The position numbers and the translations under genes are program-made. From Cavenderia fasciculata (lineage: Eukaryota > Evosea > Eumycetozoa > Acytosteliales > Cavenderiaceae): a stretch of DNA of 64,000 nt. Location of the stretch: positions 682,001-746,000 of the forward strand of contig NW_004457718.1 of assembly GCF_000203815.1 (NCBI RefSeq), in the 5' to 3' direction. Numbering within the stretch: position 1 is the stretch's first letter; every line of letters starts with the position of its first letter. Of the stretch, positions 1 to 12,926 are shown one piece after another. Below the pieces are notes generated by a model. That model was given only the letters and a program-made list of their open reading frames with translations, ran no database searches and was not told the DNA's origin.

Positions 1-518
1 CCAGAGGCATTATATCCGTTAACAATTGCACCATACTCTTTGAAATGATTCATAATATTTTCAACTTTGCTACATAGAGATTGAATCCATCCATTACAAG
101 TTTCCTGTGCCGATATTAAATTATTTTGTCCATGTAGAAGGGTATGCATACCAAGTATATATTCATTGGTTTGGTATCCCTTTTGTACACCTACAACACC
201 TTGATTTGGGCGATCCATAGTAGGTTTAAATATACCACTAACTCTAGAGATTGAACTATCATTTTCTGATCCTTTGTATGGACCACTACACCATAAAACC
301 TCGCATGTCCCAAGAGATACACCAATCTCATACTTTAAACCATAGACCTGTGTTTCTGGATCATAGTATTCGGATTTCTTTGTTTCCAGTGGACATGTAA
401 TGGTTTGTACTGCCAAACATAAATATTGGTACTTTGGATTGAGTGGGTCTATTGGTTTTGAGAAATCTTGTTTCAAGTCTAAAATTAAACTTATCGAATT
501 TAAAGGATCATTTGGTAT
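1..518 (-). CDS. Partial hypothetical gene running off the left edge
   Basis: The minus strand is open for about 172 codons from an in-frame TGA at 519-521 to the window edge. Codon use looks protein-coding, and the predicted product contains clusters such as YDPETQVYGLKYEIGVSLG and a Cys/Trp-bearing stretch, with no low-complexity runs. No start codon is visible in this frame until close to the edge, so an upstream exon is likely. A plausible acceptor (TTTAATTTTAG) lies inside the open stretch near 480, and a GTAAAG donor candidate near 540. I do not recognise the family. A decayed or mobile-element-derived fragment is possible. Confidence is low for the boundaries and moderate that it is coding. 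Confidence 0.4.
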   Translation of the reverse strand, partial: MPNDPLNSISLILDLKQDFSKPIDPLNPKYQYLCLAVQTITCPLETKKSEYYDPETQVYGLKYEIGVSLGTCEVLWCSGPYKGSENDSSISRVSGIFKPTMDRPNQGVVGVQKGYQTNEYILGMHTLLHGQNNLISAQETCNGWIQSLCSKVENIMNHFKEYGAIVNGYNAS

Positions 519-1122
519 TCATAAAGAGGTGGCTCTTTACATGCACAAAATAGTTGGTGGTCCCCAAGATGTCGTAATTTATGCACTTGATTATCTGTTA
601 CATTATTCAACTCAGAAGCTTAGAAGTGAAAAGTTTAATATTAGACTTGAAGCATTGGAACACATTGATTGAAAGAATCGGTGTACCATTCAAATGATGA
701 TGATTATGCTTCTTACTTGTCGGATAACACATCGATACACATTGTGAATGTTTGCTAGAGCTTGTTTGAGGAAGTAAGTTTGAATATATCTCTTGGTCGA
801 TAACTTGTTGTTGATGTTCGCTGCCTTCCTATCTTTTTAAGATCATATCTTAGATCTCTGCTTGTTTCATTGATTCTACTCGAACTTGAAGAAGTTTGTT
901 TCTTTCGAAAGACAAGAAGACAGAGATAAAAGAGAGAGACAATGTCTTCTTTTGGAACAATAACACCCGATCTACATCATTTTATATTGAGATCTCACAA
1001 TCTTATTTTATTAGAACAAATTGTTTTGGGGTAGGCACGATATGGTTGTTATTTATTTTACAATAAGTTTTGTTACAAAGAAAAAAAAGTATTTTACACT
1101 ATCTATCTAGCTAGATAGTTTG
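519..1122. other. Intergenic stretch between gene fragment and RasGEF 3' end
   Basis: About 600 bp with no gene I can support. A 90-codon plus-strand open frame (400-672) overlaps the better minus-strand candidate and is probably chance. The right end, near 1080-1120, has an A-rich run and a CTATCTATCTAGCTAGATAG imperfect palindrome just downstream of the RasGEF stop codon. That could be 3' untranslated or polyadenylation sequence of the minus-strand gene. Confidence 0.4.
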
Positions 1123-4100
1123 TTAAAATACTTGAGCGGCACCACGAGGTTCTTTTTGCAACGAGATTGAATAAAGATCTTTTTCGGGAGGTGGATTCAA
1201 TTCTCGGATAAAAGTTTGGATGATTGGTACAATGTTGAGGTTGTAGTCACTCCATTGATAGGTTTGCACCTCTGAGATGACCTTGTACATCAATGTGTAC
1301 TTTGAAAAATTGATGAGACTGTGTTCGGGGAGAATGTTTGGATTGCCCTCTTCGATAAACGTCAGATCCTGTAGATAGACACCGACAAATGGGATGCATG
1401 GTGGATCAGTGTTGTGGAGAATACCTCTGTAGCTCTTGTACGAACCTTCACAACTCATCTCCTTTTCCAGACCCTCCAATGTTTCCGTATATCTTTTAGA
1501 TACCAATGCACGTGTAAACTTTAATCTCAACAATGCAGAGTTATTTAATCCACCAAGGAAACTCATCAATGTATTATAATTTTTTAATTCTCTTAGTTTC
1601 TAAAAACAAAAATAAACAAAATAAATTAATACTTGTATTTCTTTCTTTTTCTTTTTACTTGTTTTTTTTTGATTACATACTTCAGCAATTCTAATTACTC
1701 TTTCCATTCTTTTGGCTCTAGTTTTGACTCTGTCAGGTTCGAGGATTAATTTTACAACCCAGTGACCAATCTCGTTGAAACGGTTGACAAGTTTCAAAAT
1801 GTTGGGTGATTTACGCTGGGCAATGGATGGCTTGTTCCAAGCTTGGTTGAGGAATTCGGTTGGTTTGATGGCACTGTAGAGCATAAAGTCGTAGAGAGTG
1901 ATTTGACGGGCAATCTCTTCATCGTCAAAATCAAAGATGGAGCGTGGGTTTTTCATTCCCTTCATTCTTGATTCCGGTGCTTTACGAGGTGACGATGGTT
2001 GAATGGTAAGTGAAACTGAAAGTGGTGATGAAGTAGACACTGATGATCCTCCACTACCTCCACTACTACTACTACTACCTCCACTACTGTAGGCAGACCC
2101 AGACAAAGAAAGTGGAGAGTTGGAATTAGAAGAGAATTCTCTTGATCTCGATTTCTTTTGTTGTTTCTGTTGTTGTTGTTGTTTTTGTTGTTGTAGTAGG
2201 TATTCGTTGGGGTTTAAGAGTATTTGGTTCTTGGGTACTGTGAGTGTCCCGTTGCTACGTGTTCGAGAGAGCTCGGTTTTGAGCCCGCACGTTCTCTTTA
2301 GGATACAGGCACGGATCAAGTTACCGAGGTTGGGGAACGCCTGCATGAGATGGGTGTCGACAAACTCGACCATCATCTTGTTGGACACGAATCCAAAGTC
2401 TTCGTAGTGATGCTCGACCCAGTACTTGATGACGTTGGCCACACGCAGCTGGATCGATGCCTTTTCCTTTTCGTCGATATTGGCAGTCTCGGGCACCTTG
2501 AATCGCTCAAACAGCTTGGCAAGCAGTACTGTCGATGTAGTGTACGACGAGTAGGTCATCAACAACGTCTTCATAAACATGAGATCGTGTGTTGTCTCGG
2601 ACGTCAACCGAATGATCAGTTTGTTGAGTGTACCAGCTTCGACCGACTGTGGATGATCCGATGGCACAATTTTACTATATACAATATTTTGTGGCGAGTC
2701 TGGTAATTCCTCCCAAATATTAACATTATTGGTTTCATCCAATTGTTCTAAATTTATCACTTCTTGTTGACCATGTTGATTATTATTTGGATGACCACTA
2801 TTATTTGGATTATTATTATTATTATTATTTACTTGCTCTGCTACCTCTACTTCTTCATCTTCTTCATCTACTTCTTCTTCTTCTTCCTTGCTATCTGATG
2901 ATCCACCATCAACTTGTTCTAGAGTTGAATCAGCAGCAGTTTCACCATTGGCGAGTTGACTTTTGTTGTTTCCTTGTTTTTGACTATTCAATTCAATGAT
3001 TACACGATCATTTGGTTGTACACCAACTTGTTTTAAAGATTTACGGAAATCTAGATTGATTTCAGCTTCACCCAATCTCTTTAATGTGAAACCACGTTTT
3101 CTTCCACCACCAGGTGGCAACAATCCCAAGTTTGATGACAATCTCTTGCAAACATCTTCAATCGGGTCATTGAAATCAACATAAAACAAGTTTTGTTGAC
3201 CTTCCTTATCAAATACTAATAATCTATTTGGTATTTCTTTAAATTCAAGTTCCTAAAAAAAAGAAAAATAAAAAATGGTTAATATTTGATTCATTTGGTT
3301 GATTGATTCATTTTTTGTTTCACATACAGTAAAATCATATGACCAAAGATAACGACTACTTTCAAGGATATGTCCATTATCTCTTGAAGCCAAACAAAAT
3401 CCACTTGTATATTCCATATGTTCATTATGAGCAATCATTTCAAATGCAGTTGAAACTGTTACAAATTGATCAAATTTAAATGTAAACTTTCTATCACTAG
3501 ACTTTACATAAATATTATATTTTCTACATCTTTCTTTAAATTCAATTATTGTCTAAAATAAATAAATGGAATGGTTAATATTAATCATTATATTATACGA
3601 ATATATTGTTCAAACATACTAAACTTTTAAGACGATAATTTTCAAGTGTACTATCTTCATCCATCCAAAAACCTTCATCTTCATCTTCAGATGGGGTTAG
3701 ATAGAATCCACATTTGTTGAGACTGTCTAGGAGACCTGTACGGAGACCAGTCAATTTGATGGCTTTGGAGATAGTGGTAGTTGGATCAAAACGGAGAATA
3801 AGATGGTTATAGTTGAATCGAGCAGATGAGAGACTGATAAGGATTTTGAGTTGAAGAGTCTTTTGTGAAATGATGTCAGTGTCGGTTTGAGCAGACAAGT
3901 TACGGAATACCAATTGTGACTGTGGTGGAATATGGTAGTTTGAAAAGAGATCTTCTTCATCTAAAAGGGTCTCTTGGTTGGCGGTATCAACTAAAAAGAT
4001 ACCATACTGAGAGATATCTACAGATGTATGGAATTTGAGATATAGTTTACGAATGATTGAACGTACCGAGGTGAATTGAGTCAATTTAAGTGTAGCTTGA

Positions 4101-6079
4101 GCAGGCAAGACACCTTGACTAAACCCAGGAATATGGATTTTTACAAAATTGATGTTGAGTTGAACCACTAGTAAATGTAAACGATCACCATTCTTTAATC
4201 CCAATTCAAGAATAGTTCTTTCTTTATGTAATGGTACTTCTAAATTTGATGATTTAAATAATGCAAATGATTGATGCTGATCTCCAAAATCAGCATTACC
4301 ACCATTATTATTATTATTACTATTACTATTATTATTACCACTATTGTCAGTTTCCCATTCATCATTTGATGTTTGTCTAGCAGCTTGTAAACCTCTATGA
4401 TGCATTAGATTTGGGATAACCAAACTTAACACTTCTTCAATCGTTGAACAACTTGAAAATTTGAATAGTTTTTCGACAAACGATGAAATATTCTCATTTT
4501 GTTGTTGTTGTTGTTTGCCAGACGGATAACTAACAAACAATAATGTTTCGGCTGGTATGGATTTGGATTCATGGTATACTCTTGGTGTAAGTGATGCGTT
4601 TTGTCGAATCATCTCTTCTAGTCTAGAGACAGACTCTGGAGTCAAGTCACCACCACTACTACTACCACAACTATTACTTGAATCTTGACCTGATACACCA
4701 TTTCCATTATTGACACTATTAAAATCAACTTTACTTAAATCCAATGATGGCATTCTATTAAACATTGTAGTTTTTGGTTTGTATGGTGAATCATTATTAT
4801 TACTATTATTAAGATGATTACTATTATTATTGTTATTAAGATGATTATTTGATTGTGGTGGTGTTGAATCTGACAATACTATACTACTAGTTGTAGAAGT
4901 ATTGGGTTTTAAAACTTGAGGTGAATTATTTACAGATGATTGATTATTTTGATTATTATTATTATTATGTTTGATTTCCTTTTCCTTTTCTTTTTCTTTT
5001 TCTTTATCTTTTAATCCCTTTTTGAAAAGTTTTACAGTGATTGATTTTCTATTTGATTTTTTGGCAGATGCATTATTGTTGCTGTTGTTGGTGTTTTGAC
5101 CACCAAGAGGTGACACTGCAATAGGAGATGAGGATGGTGAGGAAATCGGTGTGACATTATTAGAAGAGTTTGGCGTAGAAACTCCGTTTGGCGTAGATGA
5201 GGATAAACTCGTTGATGATGATGGGGTAAAGGACTTGGGGGATGATCCCAAGTTGGGAGTCGATAGAGATTGTTGGGTTTGTTGGAGTTGTTGGAGTTGC
5301 TTGTTTCGGACTTGTGGAGACATGGTCGATGGCGAAGACCAAGATGTTGGCGTTGGAGGTGGTCTACTTGGTGGACTCATTGTTAAATCTCTACCATTTA
5401 ATAAAGGTGATGATGGAGCTGAAATTGATGAATTATTATTATTTTGATGATGATTATTATTATTATTTCCAGAATTATTATTGTTGGAAACTATATTTTG
5501 ATTTAAATTATTATTATTAATATTGTTGTGATGATGATGATCGAAAGCAGCAGCTGGTGTACTTTGAGGTGAAGAAGAAGGGGAAGAGGAAGGAGATGAG
5601 GACGATTGTTGTTGAGTTTTCTGTTTGTTGTAGAATGGTGATTGGTGTGGTGAGTATAAGGGTGAGGATGCATGATGTTGTTGCTGTATCATCAATGATT
5701 TATTCAGTTGCTTCTTGAGCTCCTCTAGTTTGGATTGGGATGATCTTAGAGGATTAACTCCTTCCACCTGTTCATCCTCCTCCTCCTTTTCCTTTTCCAC
5801 TACATTGTCTTTTCCATTAGCTGCTCCAGTGTGACCACTTCCACCACCCTTATTGGAAATATTGATATTGATATTGATGTTCCCACTGTTTTTATTGTTA
5901 TTGTTGTATGGCGATGTTATGGTGTTGTTGTTATTATTATTGCCGTTGCTGTTGCTGCTATTGTTACTGTTATAATGCTGTTGCACACCTACCATTTTGG
6001 TGGTTGTGGTGGTGGTAGTTTTGGAAGAAGTGGATTCACCCTCCTCCTCATAATGATCTTCCATCAAAGCAGGTATCAT
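1123..6079 (-). CDS. Ras guanine-nucleotide exchange factor with tandem talin F0/ubiquitin-like domains
   Basis: Predicted exons are 6079-3620, 3552-3328, 3252-1681 and 1599-1123. All introns are phase 0, 67-81 bp long, with GTATGT donors, and the total is 1577 residues. Residues 1-600 are Asn/Ser/Gln-rich. From about 640 to 990 there appear to be three repeats resembling the talin F0 fold (for example FYLTPSEDEDEGFWMDED) followed by another ubiquitin-like segment. RasGEF_N lies near 1103-1223 and the CDC25 catalytic domain near 1343-1577, including SFLGGLNNSAL, which is rebuilt across the last intron. Known role of the family: it loads GTP onto Ras or Rap GTPases at membranes. F0-like domains in talin bind Rap1, so a Rap/Ras feedback role is my inference. 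An acceptor-like TATCCAG lies just upstream of the first ATG, so a further 5' exon cannot be excluded. Confidence 0.85.
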
Positions 6080-7297
6080 CGATTGATTGGACTGTTTCTG
6101 GATATATATAAAATATTGAATATATAAATATATCTATATATGTAGTACTATATAAAATTTAAATTATAATTATTAAATTATTATAATAATACAATGTCGT
6201 TATGTTGATTGATTGATTGATTGATTGTTATGGATGATGTCGTTTCTATTAACGAAAAAGGGAGAGAATGGAAATCAATTAATTGATTGATTCACTACTT
6301 GAGGTTTGGTTTGGTTTGTTTTGGTTTGTTTCACCCACGGGTTAGGGTTGGGAGAGGTAAGGTATATTATGATAGAAGAATCTATATTTATAAAATAAAT
6401 TGAAAAGTGTAAGTTTAATCACATGATATCATGCCAATATATAGTAATAACGACGACGACGATATAAACATATATATATATATGTGTTTGATTGATTGAT
6501 TGATTGATTGTTTGGTGGTTTGGGTGGTTTGGGTGACTATAGATTTTGCAAAGCATCATATGATAGAGCAAGCAGTCTACTGCGCTTGCACTACACTACA
6601 CTCTCCTCCCACAAAACACTCACACTCACACCCACTCCCATTCAATGTTTCACACGCACACACGCTGTTAATTATCACGAATTATTCCGTATGAATGTCT
6701 TCTAGCACAGATTTCAAACGGTCCCTACCCTTGTTTGGTATGTTTATATCTATGCTTTGTTGTTATTTCTTGTATAACTTGTTTGTTTGTTATTAATATT
6801 ATTATTATAATAATAAATGTTTTGTTGTGTTGTGTGATTGCTAATTATTACTATGTTGTTATTCTCTCTCTCTCTCTCTCTGTCTTTCTCATAATACACT
6901 CCTACTCTTTAGTAGTAGTAGTAGTAGTAGGAGGGTTGTTGTTGTTGTTATTATTGCAATCAATAACTGTTAATTCCATTAATCAAACTTGTCTTGATGC
7001 AGCTGCTAACTTGACTAATCTGGCTTGAAGCTAAAGCTAGCAAGCACTAACTTTATCTTTAAAGAAGAAGAAGAAAGAGCTCTTTCTTTGTGAGGTAGGT
7101 GGTAGGTGTAGTGACGGCATGTGATTGTGTGTGTGATTGAGGCAAAAACATTACCTTTCAACAAAGAGATATACAATAAAACGATGCAATGCGACTAATA
7201 ATACTAATACTAATAATAATAATAATAATAATAAATATACATGTACTAATGATAAAAGGTGATTTAAATATTTATCTATCGATAGAAGAGTGGGACC

Positions 7298-7328
<31 letters not shown>

Positions 7329-7799
7329 TGTGTGAAAAAGAGAGAATGAAGAATGTGAGAAGGGTTTGGGCTTCTTCCTCCTTTTGATGATGATGAGTAG
7401 TAGTCTGTCGTCCTACTTGTCAAGTAGCGTTCGTATTCTCTTCTATTGATGTTGTTGTTTAAAGAGGGAGAGAAGGAGGGAGGGAGGGAGGGAGTTGGCT
7501 TGGTTTTGTTTGGTGAGTGCCCTCGACAACCATAACACTCTGTTTTTAGCGTCTTTCCAATCTCGAAAACGATCTCTTAAAAATCGTATATACGATTTTC
7601 TAAAATACCACCAACCACAATAAAGTAGAGTAGAGTAGTGTAGAGTAGTTGATTGTTTGTTTGTAATATTACATACTAGTAGGATTTATATTATATGATA
7701 CCGAATAGATAGATGGTTTTTTAGAACCTTAACTAATGAAAAGGTAAAACAACAAACAATGATGATAATATAATGGTTTGGGGATGGTTGAACCGAAAT

Positions 7800-7830
<31 letters not shown>

Positions 7831-9091
7831 GAATGGAAAGGTGGAATTGGCGCCGATAAGATATCTTCCCTATACCGATCCACTGTTACCTATATTTGTA
7901 ATCATAGTTGTGTGGTGGTTGGTTGGGTAGAGTGAGTGTAACTATAGTATGATAGATATACACATATGATGATGATACTATTAAAAACAGATCCCCAACT
8001 CAACTCTTTTAAAAGTGAACAAACAAGCAAGTGGTGATGATGATCATGTTATCTATGGTGGTTCATATGATATATATATATATATAATGAACTAACTGAT
8101 ATTATTAACCTCACACCATTCCGTGGTGATGATGGTGATTATTTTTAGTTTTAGGCAAGATCGATCAGTCCACCCACACTCACACCATCCATCTTGGATT
8201 GATCCATTCGTCCATCCATCTATTCTACAATTATTGTTGTATTTTTGAGTCTATATTGTTTGTTTACCTGTTGATAGTGATGTTGCGTGTATTCTTTTCT
8301 TTCTATAGCTATAGGTTGTTATGTATGTTTTGAGTTCTTATTTCTTTCTATCTCTATCCTATCTCTGTTTCTCTCTCTCTCTTTTATTTAAATATATATA
8401 TAGATAACTTCTAGAATAACTAATAAAAAAAAGATTCAAAGGGGCAAGGGGGATCGATCTGTTTTCGCCTTTTTGTTCCTCCCTTCAACTTCAAAAATAT
8501 CTGTTGTTTGATCAACAGCTTTAAGTGAAAGGATCGATTTGATCCCCTGCCCTAAAATAAGCTCGAGGGCTTCATTTCGAAGGTTTTTTTTTTTTTTATG
8601 AACATCACCTCCAGAAACTCACTTTGCAAATACAACCGTTATTCATCAATACTACTTTTGATATCCATCCAAACCAATGAATTACTACTGTTCAGATGAA
8701 TCAAAAGTGGTGAAGGGAGTCGATTTTTGACAAAGGGGCAAGAACCATCAAATCAGCCCATTGCCTTGGTGGTTGTTTATTTGTTGTGAAGAGGACTCAT
8801 TTTAAATCAGAGTCGACAATGGAAAGAGGGTGTTATTATTTTGATTTGGTTGTTTGGTTTTAAATAGATATTGTATTTATACCAAAACAAGGGTGTGAAA
8901 GGGTTAAAGTTTTAATCGTCTTGCAAACAGTTGTTGTCATTGCGCAATGTTAAATATTTTTGTTGGAAGGTAAAAATGAAAGATTAAAGAGTTGGTTGTA
9001 AGGGTGTGATCACAATTATATCTTCAAATGTAATGGGGGTACTTATTTATTTTTTTTCAATCATTTAACATTTAACAACTATTAGAGTGAA
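6080..9091. other. 3.0-kb intergenic region upstream of the RasGEF gene
   Basis: No convincing gene. It is rich in GATT, GTT, TAT and AT simple repeats (for example around 6200, 6480, 7210, 7300, 7800 and 8070) and a CT run near 6860. Open frames here are short and follow the repeats. The only non-repetitive, relatively GC-rich block is around 8430-8780, annotated separately as a nested hairpin. The RasGEF gene reads away from this region and the PQ-loop gene reads into it, so the part near 6080-7000 is the likely RasGEF promoter. Confidence 0.5.
8440..8553. repeat. Nested imperfect inverted repeat, possible structured RNA
   Basis: The arm at 8440-8458 (AGGGGCAAGGGGGATCGAT) is nearly complementary to 8533-8553, with a few mismatches and a 3-nt bulge. 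Inside lies an exact small inverted repeat at 8501-8518 (CTGTTG, 6-nt spacer, CAACAG). The block is much less AT-rich than its surroundings and has no long open frame. A related AAAGGGGCAAG string recurs near 8735. It could be a small non-coding RNA or a decayed miniature element. Structure and expression are untested. Confidence 0.35.
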
Positions 9092-10194
9092 TTAAATATT
9101 AATTTCGACGGGACGAATTTGTTGATGTAATTGTTGGAATTGTTGATTATTCTTATCGAGTATGGTGGCGGCTAGGATCACTGGTGATCTATCCATATCG
9201 ATGATTTGGTCGTGTGAGATGAGCTTTTGCATGACAATAGGGGGACATCCAAAGTTGGCGTCTCCTTCATCCATATCGATGTTTTGGCCACCAGTGGTAG
9301 TATCCTCTTGATCATCGAATCCACCGACACTGGGAGTAGAATCTGGAATTTGGTGACGTGGACCCTTACCAGTGTAAAAGTGGTCATAGTAGATCAACAT
9401 GACAAACTGGACAGCTTGAAAGATAGGAACGACGACATAGGTGCTAAAAGCAAAAAAGTCAAATGGCAAATCAAATGCCAGCGACAAGATCGATGCGATA
9501 CCACCACATGCATCCATCACCACAAAGATCTTACTAATACCAACCGATGATTTACGGTCATAGATCTCTTTGATCTGTGGTAAAAACCCAACAAACATGA
9601 GAGTGGTTGCCAACACGGTGACAATGGTTGAAACCACCTTGTTGTCTGGTCTACCATTGGTAGCTGCGCTCATCACTCCATAGATGATACCTCCGACAGC
9701 AACTGATATCACCAATGTTCCACTAAACCAAATACCCAACTTTTTACGTGGGAATTGTCTGTAAGACAAACATCAAATAAACATGTATGTTAGTACAAAT
9801 ATGTACTTGGTGTGAGTGTATGTATATTTATGTGATTACATACTTTTCATAAAATAAATATTGAAAAATAATGATTAAACAAAAGGAAGTAAATAGTAGG
9901 ATTTGGATGATAAGCGAGACTGGAGACTTTTCATGGATGAGATAAGTTCCTAAAATCAAACCACACAAGTACCATGACATGAAACAATATGGTGATAGAC
10001 CTTGAGTAGATGCATTCTTGTAGTTTAATTTAACTAAGAGAGAAAAGAATGGAAAGTAACAGACTGGTTAGGGATACTGAATTGAATGGGAAAATATATT
10101 ATATATATTTATACATACTTTGAGGAATTAATTGGACAGACCAAATAATGGAACCCAAGATTCCAAAGATATTTGAAACAATTTCATTTTCCAT
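9092..10194 (-). CDS. PQ-loop repeat membrane protein
   Basis: Three exons, 10194-10119, 10033-9844 and 9758-9092, give 310 residues. Exon 1 starts MENEIVSNIFGILG and ends in the first PQ-loop (WSVQLIPQ), which continues into exon 2 as IKLNYKNASTQGLSP. A second PQ motif appears as FVGFLPQIKEIYDRKSSVG. About seven hydrophobic segments precede a hydrophilic tail. PQ-loop proteins include lysosomal cystine and cationic amino-acid exporters and SWEET-like carriers, so a transporter of an endolysosomal membrane is the likely role. The substrate cannot be read from the sequence. The splice model restores both repeats, which supports it strongly. Confidence 0.8.
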
Positions 10195-11289
10195 TGTTTG
10201 TTATTAATATTGATTGATTGATTGATTGATGTTGTTTCTTCTTCTCGACAATGAGTGAGGGGGGAATGATCGTGTTAATCGTATTCTTTTGTTAAAAGTA
10301 TGATGAATACAAGGAATAGTGTATTGATAATCTTAGCCAGTTCTGAATTAATAAGATAAATAGAATGTTTATCTATTATTAAATATAAAACAAAAAAAAA
10401 AGGTTTATATATATATAAATTTATATAAAGAGAGAAAGAATGATATGAATGAACGATATGAAATTTAAAACTTGTTGTTCTTGTTGTTCTTGTTGTTCTT
10501 TCTTTAACAATTGATTAATCAATTAAACAACAGTGAAGTGTTATAAAATGTGACGAAGTGGTCGGGGTGTGAAGATAAGATTGATTGAGTGATCGGTTGT
10601 TTTTACTTGAGAGATGTGATAGACTTATAAATTAAGTGTGTGGGTATAATAGACTGCTGTTGTATAGTGCTAATAATGATTAATGAATAATATAATAGAC
10701 TGCTGCTTTCGTAACCGAATCTATGCTCTATTTATGCAAAATTGCAATTTTCCAAAACGAAACCTGTTTTCCCTTTTAGAGCGGTTATGATTAATCACCT
10801 CTTTACTCTCTCTTGACCTGGTCTACCCTAAACAACATAAATAATGATGATGTGGTGGATTGACCAAACCATTGTGACCTTTGCACCATGTCTCACACAA
10901 ACAACAATTAAAAAAAATTCGATAAACAAACCACCATACACCTCGTCGTGGTGGATATTAAAAAAAAATCAGTTTAAACTTTAACACTTCGTCACGTGTC
11001 AATGGAGATCTTTTTTGGAGAAGATCTTGATTTGATTGATGATCATTGACCTTGACCTGATTTAAGTGGAATGGGTCCAATACTAAAGGTCATTGTAAAA
11101 AATATATATATATCAACATAAATATACAAATAATAATGTTACAAATAAAAACAAAAAATAATAGACTTGCACTTTGACTTGTAACAAGCTGGCAGTTTCA
11201 TTATTCCAATTAATTTAAATTTAAATAAATAATAATCAAACAACAAAAATAGAATAGATGATGGTTGGTTAAAATTAAATTTTTATTAA
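10195..11289. other. Intergenic region between divergent genes
   Basis: About 1.1 kb of AT-rich DNA between the start of the minus-strand PQ-loop gene and the plus-strand zinc-finger/LRR-like gene. It holds GATT repeats near 10210, CTTGTTGTT repeats near 10470 and short AT palindromes near 11215. It is presumably a shared bidirectional promoter. No gene or RNA was recognised. Confidence 0.4.
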
Positions 11290-12926
11290 TTCACAAGATG
11301 GATACAACTCAAACAAACAATAATAATAATAAAAGTAGATAGATATAAAGTGAATAAAACATTCAAAGCATTTGAAGATAACAAATGTCCGATATGTGGT
11401 GATAGTCAACAACTGCAGCTGTCTGAAAGAACAGCACTTAATCATCATATTGCATTGTGTTCAATCTATTTCATGAGACACAATCAAATAGATGTAGATC
11501 AAATGTTGAATCTTGTAAAAGATAATCAAGACGAAGAACAAAATTTGAAGAGATTAGGATTAGTTCAAGCTATACCTAGAATGATGATGATGGATATTGG
11601 ACTATTTAGATCGGTGGTTATTGTCAATTCATACATTCGAATAGTAGTGCCATCAAACATCAAAGACAAATCAATCAACATTACCAACAACAATTAGTTT
11701 TAACAAAAACACAACAAGAACTAGATTCATTAAATATATTACCTCAATACGACGGCATCCCAGTAGTAATACAAGTTGGAGAAGGTAAATGTCGTCTTTT
11801 GATTGATTTTTCCAGGGGTATATATTTGGCTGTGGAGCAAGTAGCTCAAGTCAGAAGAATCATTCAACAATCTAAATTGGTTACATATCTAACTGTTATC
11901 ATTCGTTTCAATAATGAGGTACTTGAACAAGGTATGTGTGGAAATAATACATTTAGTACTATGAAACGAAAAAACTATTATTAATCTTTAGTACTATCTC
12001 TATTATAGCACGACCATATGTCAATTTAATCTATCAAGATCTAAAAGAGAATACAACCATCACAGAGTATTCATTCTATCACCCACCATTTGGAAGAATG
12101 ATATATGCAGAGAGACCAAGTACCAGATTCTTCATCTCTCAAAACAGGATCCAGGAAAATAATCAACCTCACACACCAGCTTGTCTACCATCAATGATTC
12201 CACACATTGATAAATATCATGTTCAAGGGGTTCACGTACGTATTATTATTATTGATCATTGAGTAATAATATTGTTATTCATTTATTAAAATATTATTAT
12301 TTATTATGTCAGCCAGTAAATCTTTTCAAACTCATATTGAACAATCATGTCAAGTATTGACAGGATCACCATTTATTAAAACTGTCAAACTGGAGACTGG
12401 TCTAACTAGAAATTATAATGTTGGAGTATTCAACCAATTCACACTCAGTCTACCCAATCTCGAATGTCTTAGATTGCGATGTGACAAGGTGGAAGATCAT
12501 TTACCGATGGTCATTGAACTATTATATAGAAATCAAATCAAACACATGACCATTGATTGTAGTCTCTCAGTATTACAATGTCAACAATTATTCAATAGCA
12601 TCAAGACAAACAAATCACTCATCTCTTTGAGAATCAGTCGTATGTTATACTTTATAACATATAATATAATAATAATAATAATATTAACTCTTATTAAACT
12701 ATATACAGTTTATAGTGAAAGCAATGAATGGTTTCAATTTGTTTATGAGATTTTAAAAGAGATTCACATTTTCACAACATTGAAATATATTTATTTTAAA
12801 TACTATGACCAAGATCTAGAGGACGACATGAAACAATTTAAATCATTGTCGGAGAAGGATTATGGTTATAAAGTCATTATCTATCATTGGACATGTGAAG
12901 AACCCAAAAAAATCCATACTCAATAG
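11290..12926 (+). CDS. UBZ-like zinc-finger plus LRR-like protein (5' end uncertain)
   Basis: An N-terminal Cys-Cys-His-Cys cluster (CPICGD followed by LNHHIALC) resembles a UBZ4/Rad18-type ubiquitin-binding finger. Downstream coding blocks join cleanly as 11610-11931, 12009-12239, 12313-12639 and 12709-12926. They give a helical region (SRGIYLAVEQVAQVRRIIQQ) and a C-terminal leucine-rich part (LSLPNLECLRLRCDKVEDHL). Between the finger and 11610 the frame changes. A 97-bp intron from a GTAAAA donor near 11513 to TTTAG at 11609 would restore it in phase 0. The finger frame has no ATG: an ATG at 11298 is in another frame and stops after 14 codons. So either an upstream exon is missing or the 5' end carries a frameshift. 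The role is unknown; ubiquitin binding is an inference from the finger only. Confidence 0.5.
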
